64,000 nt of DNA from Bacteroidales bacterium (GTDB taxonomy: Bacteria; Bacteroidota; Bacteroidia; Bacteroidales; GCA-2748055), in assembly GCA_023138875.1 (NCBI GenBank), contig JAGLOO010000040.1, positions 1 through 64,000 on the forward strand, given 5' to 3'. Under the pieces are notes generated by a model. That model did no database searches. It worked only from the letters and a program-made list of their open reading frames with translations, and was not told where the DNA came from. Below are positions 16,951 to 24,916 of the stretch, piece after piece. Within the stretch, counting starts at the first letter, position 1; each line of letters begins with the position of its first letter. A program made the position numbers and the translations under genes.

Positions 16951-17701
16951 GGGCACCTCTAAAAACCTCTTTTATTAATCTCAATATTTGACAACAAATC
17001 TAATTCGTTTTCTCTGTTAAAAATAACTCTGCTATTCTCCAAACGCAACAACCAATCTCAATTGAACACAACGACAAATATTGTAGGTTAAGTTCATCAT
17101 CCCTATTTTCGCTTTTGCCCTTGGAAACCCTATGGTTCGTACAATTGAGCTATTCATGCTGTTTTCCACAAAACCAAATATATGCTCGACCCGAACCCGT
17201 GTCCTGGATTTCTCTTTATTGCTGGCTTTTTGTTCGAGTGTTTCATTGAAAATTGTAAATAGCCCCTCAATTACTTCTTTTTCAATAAGATGCTCTCGAA
17301 ACACCCAAAATGTTTTACTATCCGGAACCTTATCACTCTTCTTTAATCCAAGGAAGCGTTTAAAACTTGCCCTGTCCACTATTTGGTATTCCAATTGGTC
17401 ATCGGAAAGATTGTAGAGGCTTTGGATCAACAGGGCTTTGAACATCATTAATCTACCAAAGGGTGGGCGACCGCCCTTGGACATGTTCTTGTCTTCATCT
17501 TTATATGCCTCATTTAATGGGCCTTCAAATATTTTCCAATCAATATATTCACTAAGTCTTTGGAGTGGATCACCAAGTTTGGTAAGCTTTTCCATTATTG
17601 CTTATTTTTATACTGTAAAATTAAGCAATTAATAGAATTTACAGCAATTAACATATTAACAATCAGGTGATTATATCAATACTAGGTTTTTAGAGGTACC
17701 C
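16951..17701 (-). mobile_element. Non-autonomous IS5-type element, 751 bp, with terminal repeats and TTAA target duplication
   Basis: The left end reads GGGCACCTCTAAAAACCT, and the right end, read in reverse, reads GGGTACCTCTAAAAACCT, an 18-bp inverted repeat with one mismatch. Both ends are flanked by TTAA (16947-16950 and 17702-17705), which fits the 4-bp YTAR duplication of IS5-group elements. The element is far shorter than a normal IS5 (over 1 kb) because the transposase gene has lost its middle. It splits the URO-D gene. The intact ends and duplication suggest a recent insertion, probably mobilised by a full-length relative elsewhere. Confidence 0.85.
17032..17595 (-). CDS. Internally deleted IS5-family transposase (187 aa, in frame)
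   Basis: Residues 1-125 match the N-terminal part of IS5 transposases (SKGGRPPFGRLMMFKALLIQ, YQIVDRASFKRFLGL, PDSKTFWVFREHL). The C-terminal part (SRTRVRVEHIFGF, AKAKIGMMNLTYNICR) carries the region with the catalytic Glu. About 140 residues in between, including both catalytic Asp residues, are missing, and the frame is kept across the junction at LEQKASNKEKS. The product cannot catalyse transposition but still has the N-terminal DNA-binding part and could interfere with a full-length relative. Confidence 0.8.
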   Translation of the reverse strand: MEKLTKLGDPLQRLSEYIDWKIFEGPLNEAYKDEDKNMSKGGRPPFGRLMMFKALLIQSLYNLSDDQLEYQIVDRASFKRFLGLKKSDKVPDSKTFWVFREHLIEKEVIEGLFTIFNETLEQKASNKEKSRTRVRVEHIFGFVENSMNSSIVRTIGFPRAKAKIGMMNLTYNICRCVQLRLVVAFGE

Positions 17702-18400
17702 TTAATTATAACGCTGCAACCAGCCTTGCCAGAAAAGCTTCCAAGGATTTTGCAGTCATAGGGCCGTGGGTCTCCTTTTTTGAAATATACAGTCAGTTGC
17801 GTGGAATCGAGCAATCGCTTCTCGATCTGTTGATGTACCCTGGCCTTGTCCAGGCTACCCTGGACCGAATTGAAGAGATCCAGACACAAATGATGAAGCG
17901 GTTTTTCAGTGAGGCTTCCGGGTACCTCGATATGGTGTTTATCAGCGACGACATCGGGATGCAGGACAACCTGCTGATGTCGCCCGAATCGTGGGAGTAT
18001 TTTCTGAAGCCCAGAATGAAGCGTTGGTGTGACCTGATCCACTCATACGGCCTCAAAGTTTTTTACCATACCGACGGTGCTTCCGAGCGACTCCTATCCC
18101 CCCTTATCGATTGCGGAATCGATATATTGAATCCCATTCAACATACCTGTCCGGGCATGGAGACAGACAAACTGAAAAAGAAGTATGGAGAACGGGTCAT
18201 TTTCCATGGTGGGATTGACAACCAGAGCGTGTTACCGTTCGGAACTCCGGAGGATGTAAGGAAGGAGACGCTGAATTGCCTGGAGACGCTGGGCGGCGGC
18301 CGTGAAGGGTATATCTGCAGTTCATGCCACAACATCCAGCCGGGTACACCTATGGAGAACATTCTTGCCATGATTGATACAGTGCAAAGCTGGTAGGGAA

Positions 18401-19060
18401 CTACCAATCCAGCACCTCATCACCCGCCTCCGCCAGTGTGCCTGCAATCCAGTCAGCCCCGGATAACTCTTCTGGGGAGAAAGATGTGGTCAGGGCCAGC
18501 ACTTTCGCACCGGCAGCTTTCCCTGCTGCCACACCACTGACAGCATCTTCCACTACCAGGCAACTACGGGGATCCGCTCCTACCAGCTCAGCAGCTTTTA
18601 AGAAAATGTCCGGAGCAGGCTTTTTATGCTCAATATCCAATCCGGTGACTATGGCCCGAAACAAGTTCCTTTCTAACCCTATCTCATCCAGGTTAATATT
18701 CACCTTGATGGGATCGGCACTGGAGGCGACGGCCAGTTTCAGGCCTTTACTAAGGCAGATGCCAATAAAATCGTGCACTCCGTCCAAAGGGGATAGCTTC
18801 CCTCTCACCATATCCGCATAGATCTCATAGGTTCTTGCCTTATCTGCCTCAAGATTAAAAGGGATGCTGTGTTTTTCTGCCACACCCCCCAGGTACCTGT
18901 TTTCACCCATGCCGGTAAAAGGAAGAAAATCGTCCGGTAAGACCTTGTAACCTTTTTCATTGAACATCTCTACGCCAGCCTGGCATATATATTCCTCTGA
19001 ATCTACCAGTACTCCGTCCATGTCGAATAGCACAGCCTTAATCTTATTATTGTTCTTCAT
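18401..19060 (-). CDS. HAD-superfamily phosphatase / beta-phosphoglucomutase-like
   Basis: The 219-residue cytoplasmic protein has all four HAD motifs: FDMDGVLVDSEE (motif I, residues 12-23), AVASSAD (motif II), KKPAPDIFL (motif III) and VVEDAVSGVAAGKAAG (motif IV). The cap and sequence place it with beta-phosphoglucomutases and sugar-phosphate phosphatases. It ends 4 bp beyond the convergent end of the split URO-D gene. It could interconvert or dephosphorylate a sugar phosphate; the substrate cannot be told. Confidence 0.8.
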   Translation of the reverse strand: MKNNNKIKAVLFDMDGVLVDSEEYICQAGVEMFNEKGYKVLPDDFLPFTGMGENRYLGGVAEKHSIPFNLEADKARTYEIYADMVRGKLSPLDGVHDFIGICLSKGLKLAVASSADPIKVNINLDEIGLERNLFRAIVTGLDIEHKKPAPDIFLKAAELVGADPRSCLVVEDAVSGVAAGKAAGAKVLALTTSFSPEELSGADWIAGTLAEAGDEVLDW

Positions 19061-19083
19061 CTAATAATTGTTTGTTTGATTCA

Positions 19084-19287
19084 TTATTCTGCTAGCCTTT
19101 TCTTCCTGTCCAGAATATAATAAATATTTGTTGCGATGGGATCCGGAAGAATGAACATGCCTCCATACATACCTGTAGTGCTGTTGTGGGTATCCGGGTA
19201 ACAGTGGTCAAAATCCCCGTTTTTATAACCCTCATACGTAGCCGGAATGTTATGCGTTCTCCAGTTATCATTGGTATGATCGACCAT
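19084..19287 (-). pseudogene. Unrecognised C-terminal gene remnant
   Basis: The reverse frame encodes about 67 residues (HNIPATYEGYKNGDFDHCYP, then TGMYGGMFILPDPIATNIYY) ending at a stop at 19084. It looks like the tail of a real protein but has no recognisable start. It abuts a piece of a different gene on the opposite strand at 19290. I do not recognise the family. Confidence 0.35.
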
Positions 19288-19289
19288 CC

Positions 19290-19410
19290 AATGGATGGCA
19301 GCCTGGGTGATCCCCTCCTGGAAGCGATCCCAGTCAACATCCAGGCTGATGTGCCCCCGGAAAACATCATTGCCATGTATGAGGCGGCTTATGAGTATGG
19401 GTTTTATTAG
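19290..19410 (+). pseudogene. C-terminal scrap of a URO-D family gene
   Basis: The frame ending at the stop at 19408-19410 encodes VNIQADVPPENIIAMYEAAY and then E-Y-G-F-Y. It matches the last residues of URO-D family proteins in this window (HNIQANVPVQNVVAML at the end of the protein at 44455). Everything before it is gone. Confidence 0.6.
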
Positions 19411-19460
19411 AATTGTTTTGCGGTTTTTGTAACTGATCCACTAACCATATGATATTAAAA

Positions 19461-20975
19461 TCAATGAAGGGCATCCAGGCCCAGATTTTCAAACCTCTTG
19501 AGTAATTGATGGAGGCGTCTGGCTATGACACTGACACCGCCGGTGACATTGGATTCCACGTTCACGGGCATCACCGGATCGTGTAGCGACATTCTCAATA
19601 GAAACCAGCCATCTTCATTTTCATTTGCGCATTTTACCCGGATACCTTCATAATTGGGCACTTCGGGGCTCCAGTCTGATTCGGATTTGATCATATCAGC
19701 CAGTTGGTCCAGGACCTGTTTCCCATAAGTACCGAACTCTTCCGATTGGATGGTGAGACGGAATTCCTCTTCTTCGGTAGGCCTTGGCAGAACATTGATC
19801 AGGCTGCCCAGGGATTTTCCCTCACGGTTCATTTTTGCCATTTGGATCAGCAGTTTGGCCACCAGGTAGGCGCCGTCATCCAGGAAATGATTCTCTTTCA
19901 GGGCGGCATGACCCGAGGTTTCTATGGCCAGCCAGGAATCTTTACCCTCTGCATTGAGACGCAATGATTCGTTGATTACATTTTTGTATCCCCTTTTAAA
20001 CCGATGATGGATCCCCCCCAGATGTTCCTCGATGAACCACTGTAGTCCGGCCGATGTAATGGAATCGGTAACGATCACCGAACCAGGATATTCCTCAAGT
20101 ATAACTGAGGAGATCAGTGCGATCAGATCATTCCGGTTGATGGCATTCCCCTTTGAATCGACGATGGCGGCACGGTCCACATCCGTGTCAAAAATGATCC
20201 CCAGGTCCGCTTTCTCCCGAATCACAGCGTTGCAAATGGAGTCCATTGCTTCACCATCCTCAGGATTGGGGACATGGTTGGGGAAATGGCCATCGGGATC
20301 CAGAAACTGGCTTCCGGAAACATTGGCACCCAGGGGTACAAGAGCCTTATCAGCAAAGAATCCCCCGGCTCCATTGCCTGCATCCACAATGATCTTCAGG
20401 CCCTGAAGTGGTTCCTCAAAATGATCAGGATCATTCACCCCTTTTCTTATGGTATTGACCAGGTATGCAGAGTAATCGGAGATGAAATCAAGCTCCTGAA
20501 CAGTGCCGGTAATTTCGGACTGTGTGAAAGAGCCGGCATCTGCAATGTGGAGCAGATCGTGAATATTGCTTTTGTCGAATCCTCCTTTGCTGGTGAAGAA
20601 CTTCATCCCGTTCCGGTTAAAGGGCAGGTGACTAGCTGTTAACATGACTGCACCATTCACTTCAAGAGCAGGATCGATGGTGGTCATGAACATGGCCGGG
20701 GTGGAGGCGAGGCCACAATCAATGACATCGAAACCTGATTCAAGAAGACCCTTGATGAATGCCTGTTTCAATGATGGTCCCGTTATCCTTGAATCTGTAC
20801 CGACAGCCACTTTCCCTCCACTGCTTCTGTTTATTCCCAGCCAGCGGGCAAATGAGTATCCCAATATGGTAGCTACCTGAGGTGTCAGGTTGATTGTCTC
20901 TCCGGGAATACCATCCATGGCAACACCCCGAATGTCAGATCCATTCTGTAATTTCCCCCAATCTTCAAATTTCAT
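19461..20975 (-). CDS. Phosphomannomutase/phosphoglucomutase
   Basis: The 504-residue enzyme has the four landmarks of the alpha-D-phosphohexomutase family: the active-site serine loop TASHLPFNRNGMKFF, the metal-binding loop DTDVDRAA, the sugar-specificity loop ETSGH, and a C-terminal phosphate-binding domain. It interconverts mannose (or glucose) 6- and 1-phosphates in the cytoplasm. The metal loop reads DTDVDR rather than the more usual DGDGDR, a known variation. Although flanked by pseudogenes it is intact. With the GH92 mannosidase and ROK kinase further on, it could handle mannose phosphate. Confidence 0.85.
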   Translation of the reverse strand: MKFEDWGKLQNGSDIRGVAMDGIPGETINLTPQVATILGYSFARWLGINRSSGGKVAVGTDSRITGPSLKQAFIKGLLESGFDVIDCGLASTPAMFMTTIDPALEVNGAVMLTASHLPFNRNGMKFFTSKGGFDKSNIHDLLHIADAGSFTQSEITGTVQELDFISDYSAYLVNTIRKGVNDPDHFEEPLQGLKIIVDAGNGAGGFFADKALVPLGANVSGSQFLDPDGHFPNHVPNPEDGEAMDSICNAVIREKADLGIIFDTDVDRAAIVDSKGNAINRNDLIALISSVILEEYPGSVIVTDSITSAGLQWFIEEHLGGIHHRFKRGYKNVINESLRLNAEGKDSWLAIETSGHAALKENHFLDDGAYLVAKLLIQMAKMNREGKSLGSLINVLPRPTEEEEFRLTIQSEEFGTYGKQVLDQLADMIKSESDWSPEVPNYEGIRVKCANENEDGWFLLRMSLHDPVMPVNVESNVTGGVSVIARRLHQLLKRFENLGLDALH

Positions 20976-21111
20976 AATTTCTTAATGTTATTGTAGCTGG
21001 TTAGCTGGTATCTAAAAGTAGAAAAAACTGACGTTTATTCTCAGATAATGAACTGGTTTTCCTGAGGTGATATGCGGTTCTCGAATAAATTGCAGTGAGA
21101 GATGTTTTAAA

Positions 21112-21272
21112 ATGTTCATCGTTAGTGAGATGTTAAAAGAGGCGAGGAAAGAAGCTAATCTAACACAAGAACAATTAGCAGAAAAAGCGGGAACAAAAAT
21201 GAACTATATCTCAAAGATTGAGAATGCTAAGGGTAATATTCAACTTTCTACTTTGATAAGATTTTTTGAGAA
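21112..21272 (+). pseudogene. Truncated XRE-family antitoxin-like regulator
   Basis: The frame from ATG 21112 encodes MFIVSEMLKEARKEANLTQE followed by QLAEKAGTKMNYISKIENAK, a Cro/C1 helix-turn-helix of the HigA-antitoxin kind. Similarity stops after IRFFEK at about 21272, where the DNA switches into the end of an aldolase remnant on the other strand. No matching toxin is next to it. Confidence 0.6.
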
Positions 21273-21789
21273 GGATCCAGTGCGTAATTGGCAGCATCCG
21301 ACTCAGAGAGAGCTCCGCCCCAGTATATAGTGCCTCTGCCATAATTCCGGCTGGTTGGTTCAGCGGGCACATCAGATCCGCCGACCACAGTTCCGTGATT
21401 CTCCATGATTACCGCATTGAATCCCTTACTGAATTCAGCTGCTATCTTTTTTCCCAGATCTTCTCCTCCGGGGATGGCATATGGAGCATACCCAATGGGA
21501 CCACAGATATGTTTTGCCTGGGGGATGATGTTCATGTTCGGAAGCTTCCTCACAATACTGAAGGTTTGTAGTGACCGGATATGGTACCATCAGGTTTGAC
21601 ACAAACAATATCCTTTCTCTGAAGTGTACCTTTATCAATGGCGGTGGGTGTTACCCAGATATTTCCCTCACTGTCCTTAATGGAAATATTTCCACCGGAG
21701 GTTGTGGTTAATCCGGCATTATAGATCCGTTTGATGATTTCGGTGATCTGGTCGCGCGGATGCTGAAGTATGGTATCAAGTTTATCCAT
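21270..21789 (-). pseudogene. Class II aldolase pseudogene (RhaD/FucA-like) in the rhamnose locus
   Basis: From ATG 21789 the reverse strand reads ITEIIKRIYNAGLTTTSGGN and ISIKDSEGNIWVTPTAIDKG, the start of a class II aldolase. After GHYKPSVL the frame shifts, and about 30 residues, including the zinc-binding HAHP block, are lost. A second frame continues with NMNIIPQAKHICGPIGYAPY and VIMENHGTVVGGSD. The tail then becomes unrelated at the junction with the XRE fragment. It lies 18 bp downstream of the FGGY kinase stop, where rhaD or fucA would be expected. It cannot encode an active aldolase. Confidence 0.8.
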
Positions 21790-21807
21790 ATTAAATATCT
21801 TCTTTTA

Positions 21808-23193
21808 TTAATTTACAAAAGATGTTTCAGCTTCACAGTGCTTCAGTCCCGGGTCAATTGCAGGATTGAAATCAGGATCAAGGGCCTTCCATAGTACCTG
21901 GGCGGCACCAAGAGAGGTGGCATTGGCAATTTCAGAGGTATAGACCTTTTTGCCGGGGAACCGGCTGGCAATCAGTTTTACAAAAATGGGATTCTTGCTG
22001 AATCCGCCGGTGATATACATGTTCTTTGTACTGTCTTCACCATCAATAATGAGATCGATGGCTTCAGTGGTAAGATCCACCAGGTCAATGATCAACTGGT
22101 GATAGGCTTCTTCAAAATCATTAAAAACCGTATGAGCAACGGATTGGTCTATGTAATCTTCAGGGACACCATCTTTGAAGAAAACGCGCTCACCCTGACT
22201 TTTCTGATTGAGGGTACGAAGCAACTTATCATTGATACCGACCTTCTTGTAGGCGGAATCATCCACACCAAAGACCTGTGTAAGTCGTTTCACATTCACG
22301 TCATGAATATGTCCAAGGAACAACCTGGAGGATTTTACCGGATTTTGCCGAATACTCAGATAGGCCAGGCAGTCCTTCTTTAGTTGTTCAGCAGTCAAGG
22401 GAGCAGGGTTAAACGGATTCATCGAGATACACCATGTACCTGTAGATACCAGGACGAATTTCTCATCAGAGTTCATAAAATAGGGGACCAGTGAGGAGGA
22501 GCTATCATGGATACCTATGCCTACCGGGATCTCACTGTTAAGCTTCCTGGATGGATAAGTGGTTTCAACAGGTTCCGGCGCTGGAAGTGTATCTCCAAGT
22601 TGTTTGGTCCATGGATGATAGTACATGTGGTCGAAATCCCACAGGGCAGTATGGCAACCGATGGAGGTGTGCTCCGAGGAAACCTTTCCGGTTAAGAGGT
22701 AGGAGAGGTACTGGGGAAAATGCAGTATGGTTTGCACCTTCTCAAATATCCCCGGTTTCATTTCTTTCAGCCAGAGCGCCTGGAAACCTGAGTTGAGCAT
22801 ACCGAGGGCCGGTGAAGCAGTTTTTCTGCAGAATTCAGCCTCTCCTCCAAATTTCTGGTAAAGGGGATCCACTATTCCTTCCGGCATAGGTTTCAGATAG
22901 TTATATACAGGTGTTAACCGATTGCCCTGGTCGTCCAGATACATCAGGGTTGCTCCATATGTGGTGAAGTTGATACCACGGACATTGTATTGTTCGTCCT
23001 CTATGTATTGCCTGCAGGCCTGAATGATCCACCCCTCCAGTTTTTCTATATCATCACCTGCGAATCCATCATCATCAGGGATTTCCTCAAATACGGTTTC
23101 TTCCTCATGAAGGATACCCAGCTTGTTATCAAATACCAGGATCTTTTTATTGGTTTTCCCGATATCAAAAATCAATACAACATCTTTGTTCAT
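21808..23193 (-). CDS. FGGY-family sugar kinase, probable L-rhamnulose/L-fuculose kinase
   Basis: The 461-residue kinase opens with FDIGKTNKKILVFD, the ATP-phosphate loop of FGGY enzymes. It continues with FTTYGATLMYLDDQGNRLTP, the ketose-binding region, and has the C-terminal nucleotide block NMYITGGFSKNPIFV. It should phosphorylate the ketose made by RhaA in the cytoplasm. Sequence style differs from the classical rhamnulokinase at 39739, and it belongs to a Bacteroidota branch usually seen beside rhamnose or fucose genes. It is separated from rhaA by 100 bp containing a terminator-like hairpin and is followed by a dead aldolase gene. Confidence 0.75.
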   Translation of the reverse strand: MNKDVVLIFDIGKTNKKILVFDNKLGILHEEETVFEEIPDDDGFAGDDIEKLEGWIIQACRQYIEDEQYNVRGINFTTYGATLMYLDDQGNRLTPVYNYLKPMPEGIVDPLYQKFGGEAEFCRKTASPALGMLNSGFQALWLKEMKPGIFEKVQTILHFPQYLSYLLTGKVSSEHTSIGCHTALWDFDHMYYHPWTKQLGDTLPAPEPVETTYPSRKLNSEIPVGIGIHDSSSSLVPYFMNSDEKFVLVSTGTWCISMNPFNPAPLTAEQLKKDCLAYLSIRQNPVKSSRLFLGHIHDVNVKRLTQVFGVDDSAYKKVGINDKLLRTLNQKSQGERVFFKDGVPEDYIDQSVAHTVFNDFEEAYHQLIIDLVDLTTEAIDLIIDGEDSTKNMYITGGFSKNPIFVKLIASRFPGKKVYTSEIANATSLGAAQVLWKALDPDFNPAIDPGLKHCEAETSFVN

Positions 23194-23204
23194 TGCTAAA
23201 TTAT

Positions 23205-23249
23205 TTAAAAAAATGAAAAAAAAGCGGCAGTGATCGTAACCATGCCGCT
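23205..23249 (-). terminator. Rho-independent terminator-like hairpin between rhaA and the kinase
   Basis: On the reverse strand AGCGGCA (complement of 23243-23249) pairs with TGCCGCT (23223-23229) around a 13-base loop and is followed by a long U-rich run. It lies inside the gap between rhaA and the downstream kinase, so it would reduce readthrough from rhaTMA into the kinase. Confidence 0.6.
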
Positions 23250-23293
23250 GTCTTTTGTCAACTAAAAACTACTTCTAATTGAAAAACTATCTG

Positions 23294-24565
23294 TTATGAT
23301 CTTTTACTGAGAACGTCTTTTTCGTATTGCTGAATTTCTGTGATAAAGTCCTGGGCAACAGGAACATTATTCTTCAGGCAATAATAGTCCCAGACAGCGC
23401 CGAAAGGTTTGGTTTTTAGTAATTCCAGCACAGCGAGGCGCTCAAAAAACTGACCACCTTCTTCGTATTTCAGCAGTATGTCTCTGGGTTCAAGCAGGGC
23501 AAACAACATGGCTTGCTGAGCTGCACGGGTTCCAACCACATAGGCTCCGATGCGGTTGATGCTTGCATCAAAGAAATCAAGACCCATATGAACTCTGTCC
23601 AAAGCGCCACACCTTACTATTTCCTGTGCAATCAGCATGGTATCATCATTCAGCGTTACTACATGGTCGCTATCCCATCGGATGGGCCTGGTGACGTGAA
23701 GCAGTATTTCCGGAACGAAAAGCAGGGCGGAAGAGATCTTGTCTCCCACCTGTTCTGTGGGGTGGAAGTGACCGCTATCCAGGCATATCAGGGTCTGATT
23801 GGCAACTGCATATCCCAGGTAAAACTCTGAATTACCAACAGTCATAGCTTCCAGGCCAATCCCGAACAATTTGCTCTCAATGGCATCCTTCATGTGATCT
23901 TTTGAATATTTTTCCGTGAAGATCTCATCCAGGGAGTCCTTCAAAATGGAACGGTGTGTGTACCTGTCCACAGGGAGATCCTTGGAGCCGTCCTGGATCC
24001 AGATATTGTGGATGCAGGATGTTCCCAGTTGTTTGCCCATTTCTGCACTAATGGAACGGCAACGTTTTGTATGCTCGATCCAGAAATCACGGATACCCTT
24101 ATCCTTGTGTGAGATTGTCAGATCATCAGCAGCTTTTGGATGGGAGAACATGCTGCAGTTAAAATCCATTCCGATTTCGAGTTCTTTGGCCCAGTCAATC
24201 CAGCTCTGGAAATGCTTCAATTCGATCTGGTCGCGGTCCACAAATTTGCCCTGAAAATCTCCGTAGATGGCGTGCAAGTTCAGACGCTGCTTGCCAGGAA
24301 GCAGGTCCATGGACTTTTCAACATCCATGCGATGTTCTTCAATGTTACGGGCTTTCCCGGGATAGTTCCCTGTAGTCTGTATACCTCCACCTGACAGTGC
24401 AGAATCCGGGGTTTCAAATCCTCCCACATCATCGGCCTGCCAGCAGTGCAGGGAGATGGGGAATTGGTCCAGTTTGTTCATGGCATCTTCCACATTAACC
24501 CCGATCTGGGCGTATTGCTCTTTTGCTGCTTCAAATGCTTTAGTAATCGTATCTGATTTGCTCAT
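23294..24565 (-). CDS. rhaA: L-rhamnose isomerase
   Basis: The 423-residue enzyme converts L-rhamnose to L-rhamnulose in the cytoplasm. Conserved blocks include LHCWQADDVGGFE near the N-terminus, LNLHAIYGDFQGKFVDRDQI, GMDFNCSMFSHPKA and the metal-binding ICLDSGHFHPTEQV. I chose ATG 24565 because the longer frame to 24805 overlaps rhaM out of frame and has no family sequence. It follows rhaM by 31 bp and rhaT further upstream, forming a typical rhaT-rhaM-rhaA order. Control is probably through the divergent AraC regulator at 26313. Confidence 0.95.
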   Translation of the reverse strand: MSKSDTITKAFEAAKEQYAQIGVNVEDAMNKLDQFPISLHCWQADDVGGFETPDSALSGGGIQTTGNYPGKARNIEEHRMDVEKSMDLLPGKQRLNLHAIYGDFQGKFVDRDQIELKHFQSWIDWAKELEIGMDFNCSMFSHPKAADDLTISHKDKGIRDFWIEHTKRCRSISAEMGKQLGTSCIHNIWIQDGSKDLPVDRYTHRSILKDSLDEIFTEKYSKDHMKDAIESKLFGIGLEAMTVGNSEFYLGYAVANQTLICLDSGHFHPTEQVGDKISSALLFVPEILLHVTRPIRWDSDHVVTLNDDTMLIAQEIVRCGALDRVHMGLDFFDASINRIGAYVVGTRAAQQAMLFALLEPRDILLKYEEGGQFFERLAVLELLKTKPFGAVWDYYCLKNNVPVAQDFITEIQQYEKDVLSKRS

Positions 24566-24596
24566 TATGTAAAATGATTTATAATTAATATCTGAA

Positions 24597-24914
24597 TTAT
24601 TCCATATAAAAGACCTCTGCCAGGGGTGAGGAGACCGGCGAGTTGTCAGGGTTTGTTTCCATAATGTCTGCCATGTACTTCCACCATTTCTGCACGATTT
24701 CAGTTTTTCCCAGGTCCTGCGAGCCCTGATCGCCTGCTTGCTTTTGGAATCCGAAAAGGATATTAGTTTCCTCATCAAAGAAGATACTGTATTCGGATAT
24801 ACCACTGTCTTTTAATAGTTTATGAAGTCCAGGCCAGAGGTCATTGTGCCTCTTCTTATACTCTTCAACAAATCCCGGATTAAGCTTCATTTTAAAACCG
24901 ATACGCTTGTGCAT
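24597..24914 (-). CDS. rhaM: L-rhamnose mutarotase
   Basis: The 105-residue protein is the RhaM/DUF718 family size. It carries KLNPGFVEEYKKRHNDLWPG at the N-terminus and QKWWKYMADIMETNPDNSP near the C-terminus, with the conserved YxxxH and WWxxM positions. It interconverts anomers of L-rhamnose so that the isomerase receives the right form. Its start is 2 bp from the end of rhaT and its stop 31 bp from rhaA, so all three are one operon. Confidence 0.95.
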   Translation of the reverse strand: MHKRIGFKMKLNPGFVEEYKKRHNDLWPGLHKLLKDSGISEYSIFFDEETNILFGFQKQAGDQGSQDLGKTEIVQKWWKYMADIMETNPDNSPVSSPLAEVFYME

Positions 24915-24916
24915 CT

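Larger units (their letters stand above)
16652..18396 (+). pseudogene. URO-D (MtaA/CmuA-like) family gene split by an IS insertion
   Basis: The gene starts MNPKERVLNILDRKPVDRIP, the usual opening of URO-D superfamily methyltransferase-like proteins, and runs to 16950. It resumes at 17706 and ends at 18396 with the family's C-terminal blocks (HGGIDNQSVLPFGTPEDV, then CHNIQPGTPMENILAM). The 751-bp element and one TTAA copy separate the halves. Joining 16950 to 17706 restores a continuous 329-codon frame through D-R-F-N-Y-N-A-A, so the gene was intact before insertion. The substrate is unknown; relatives transfer methyl groups with corrinoid or tetrahydrofolate partners, or decarboxylate porphyrin. 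It differs from the 414-residue paralogs at 41744 and 44455 in length and in having HTDGA rather than HxCG at the metal site. Confidence 0.85.

Noticed and set aside
24566-24805. An 80-residue N-terminal extension of RhaA
   Set aside because: The extension lies over rhaM in another frame and has no similarity to rhamnose isomerases; the ATG at 24565 gives the normal length.
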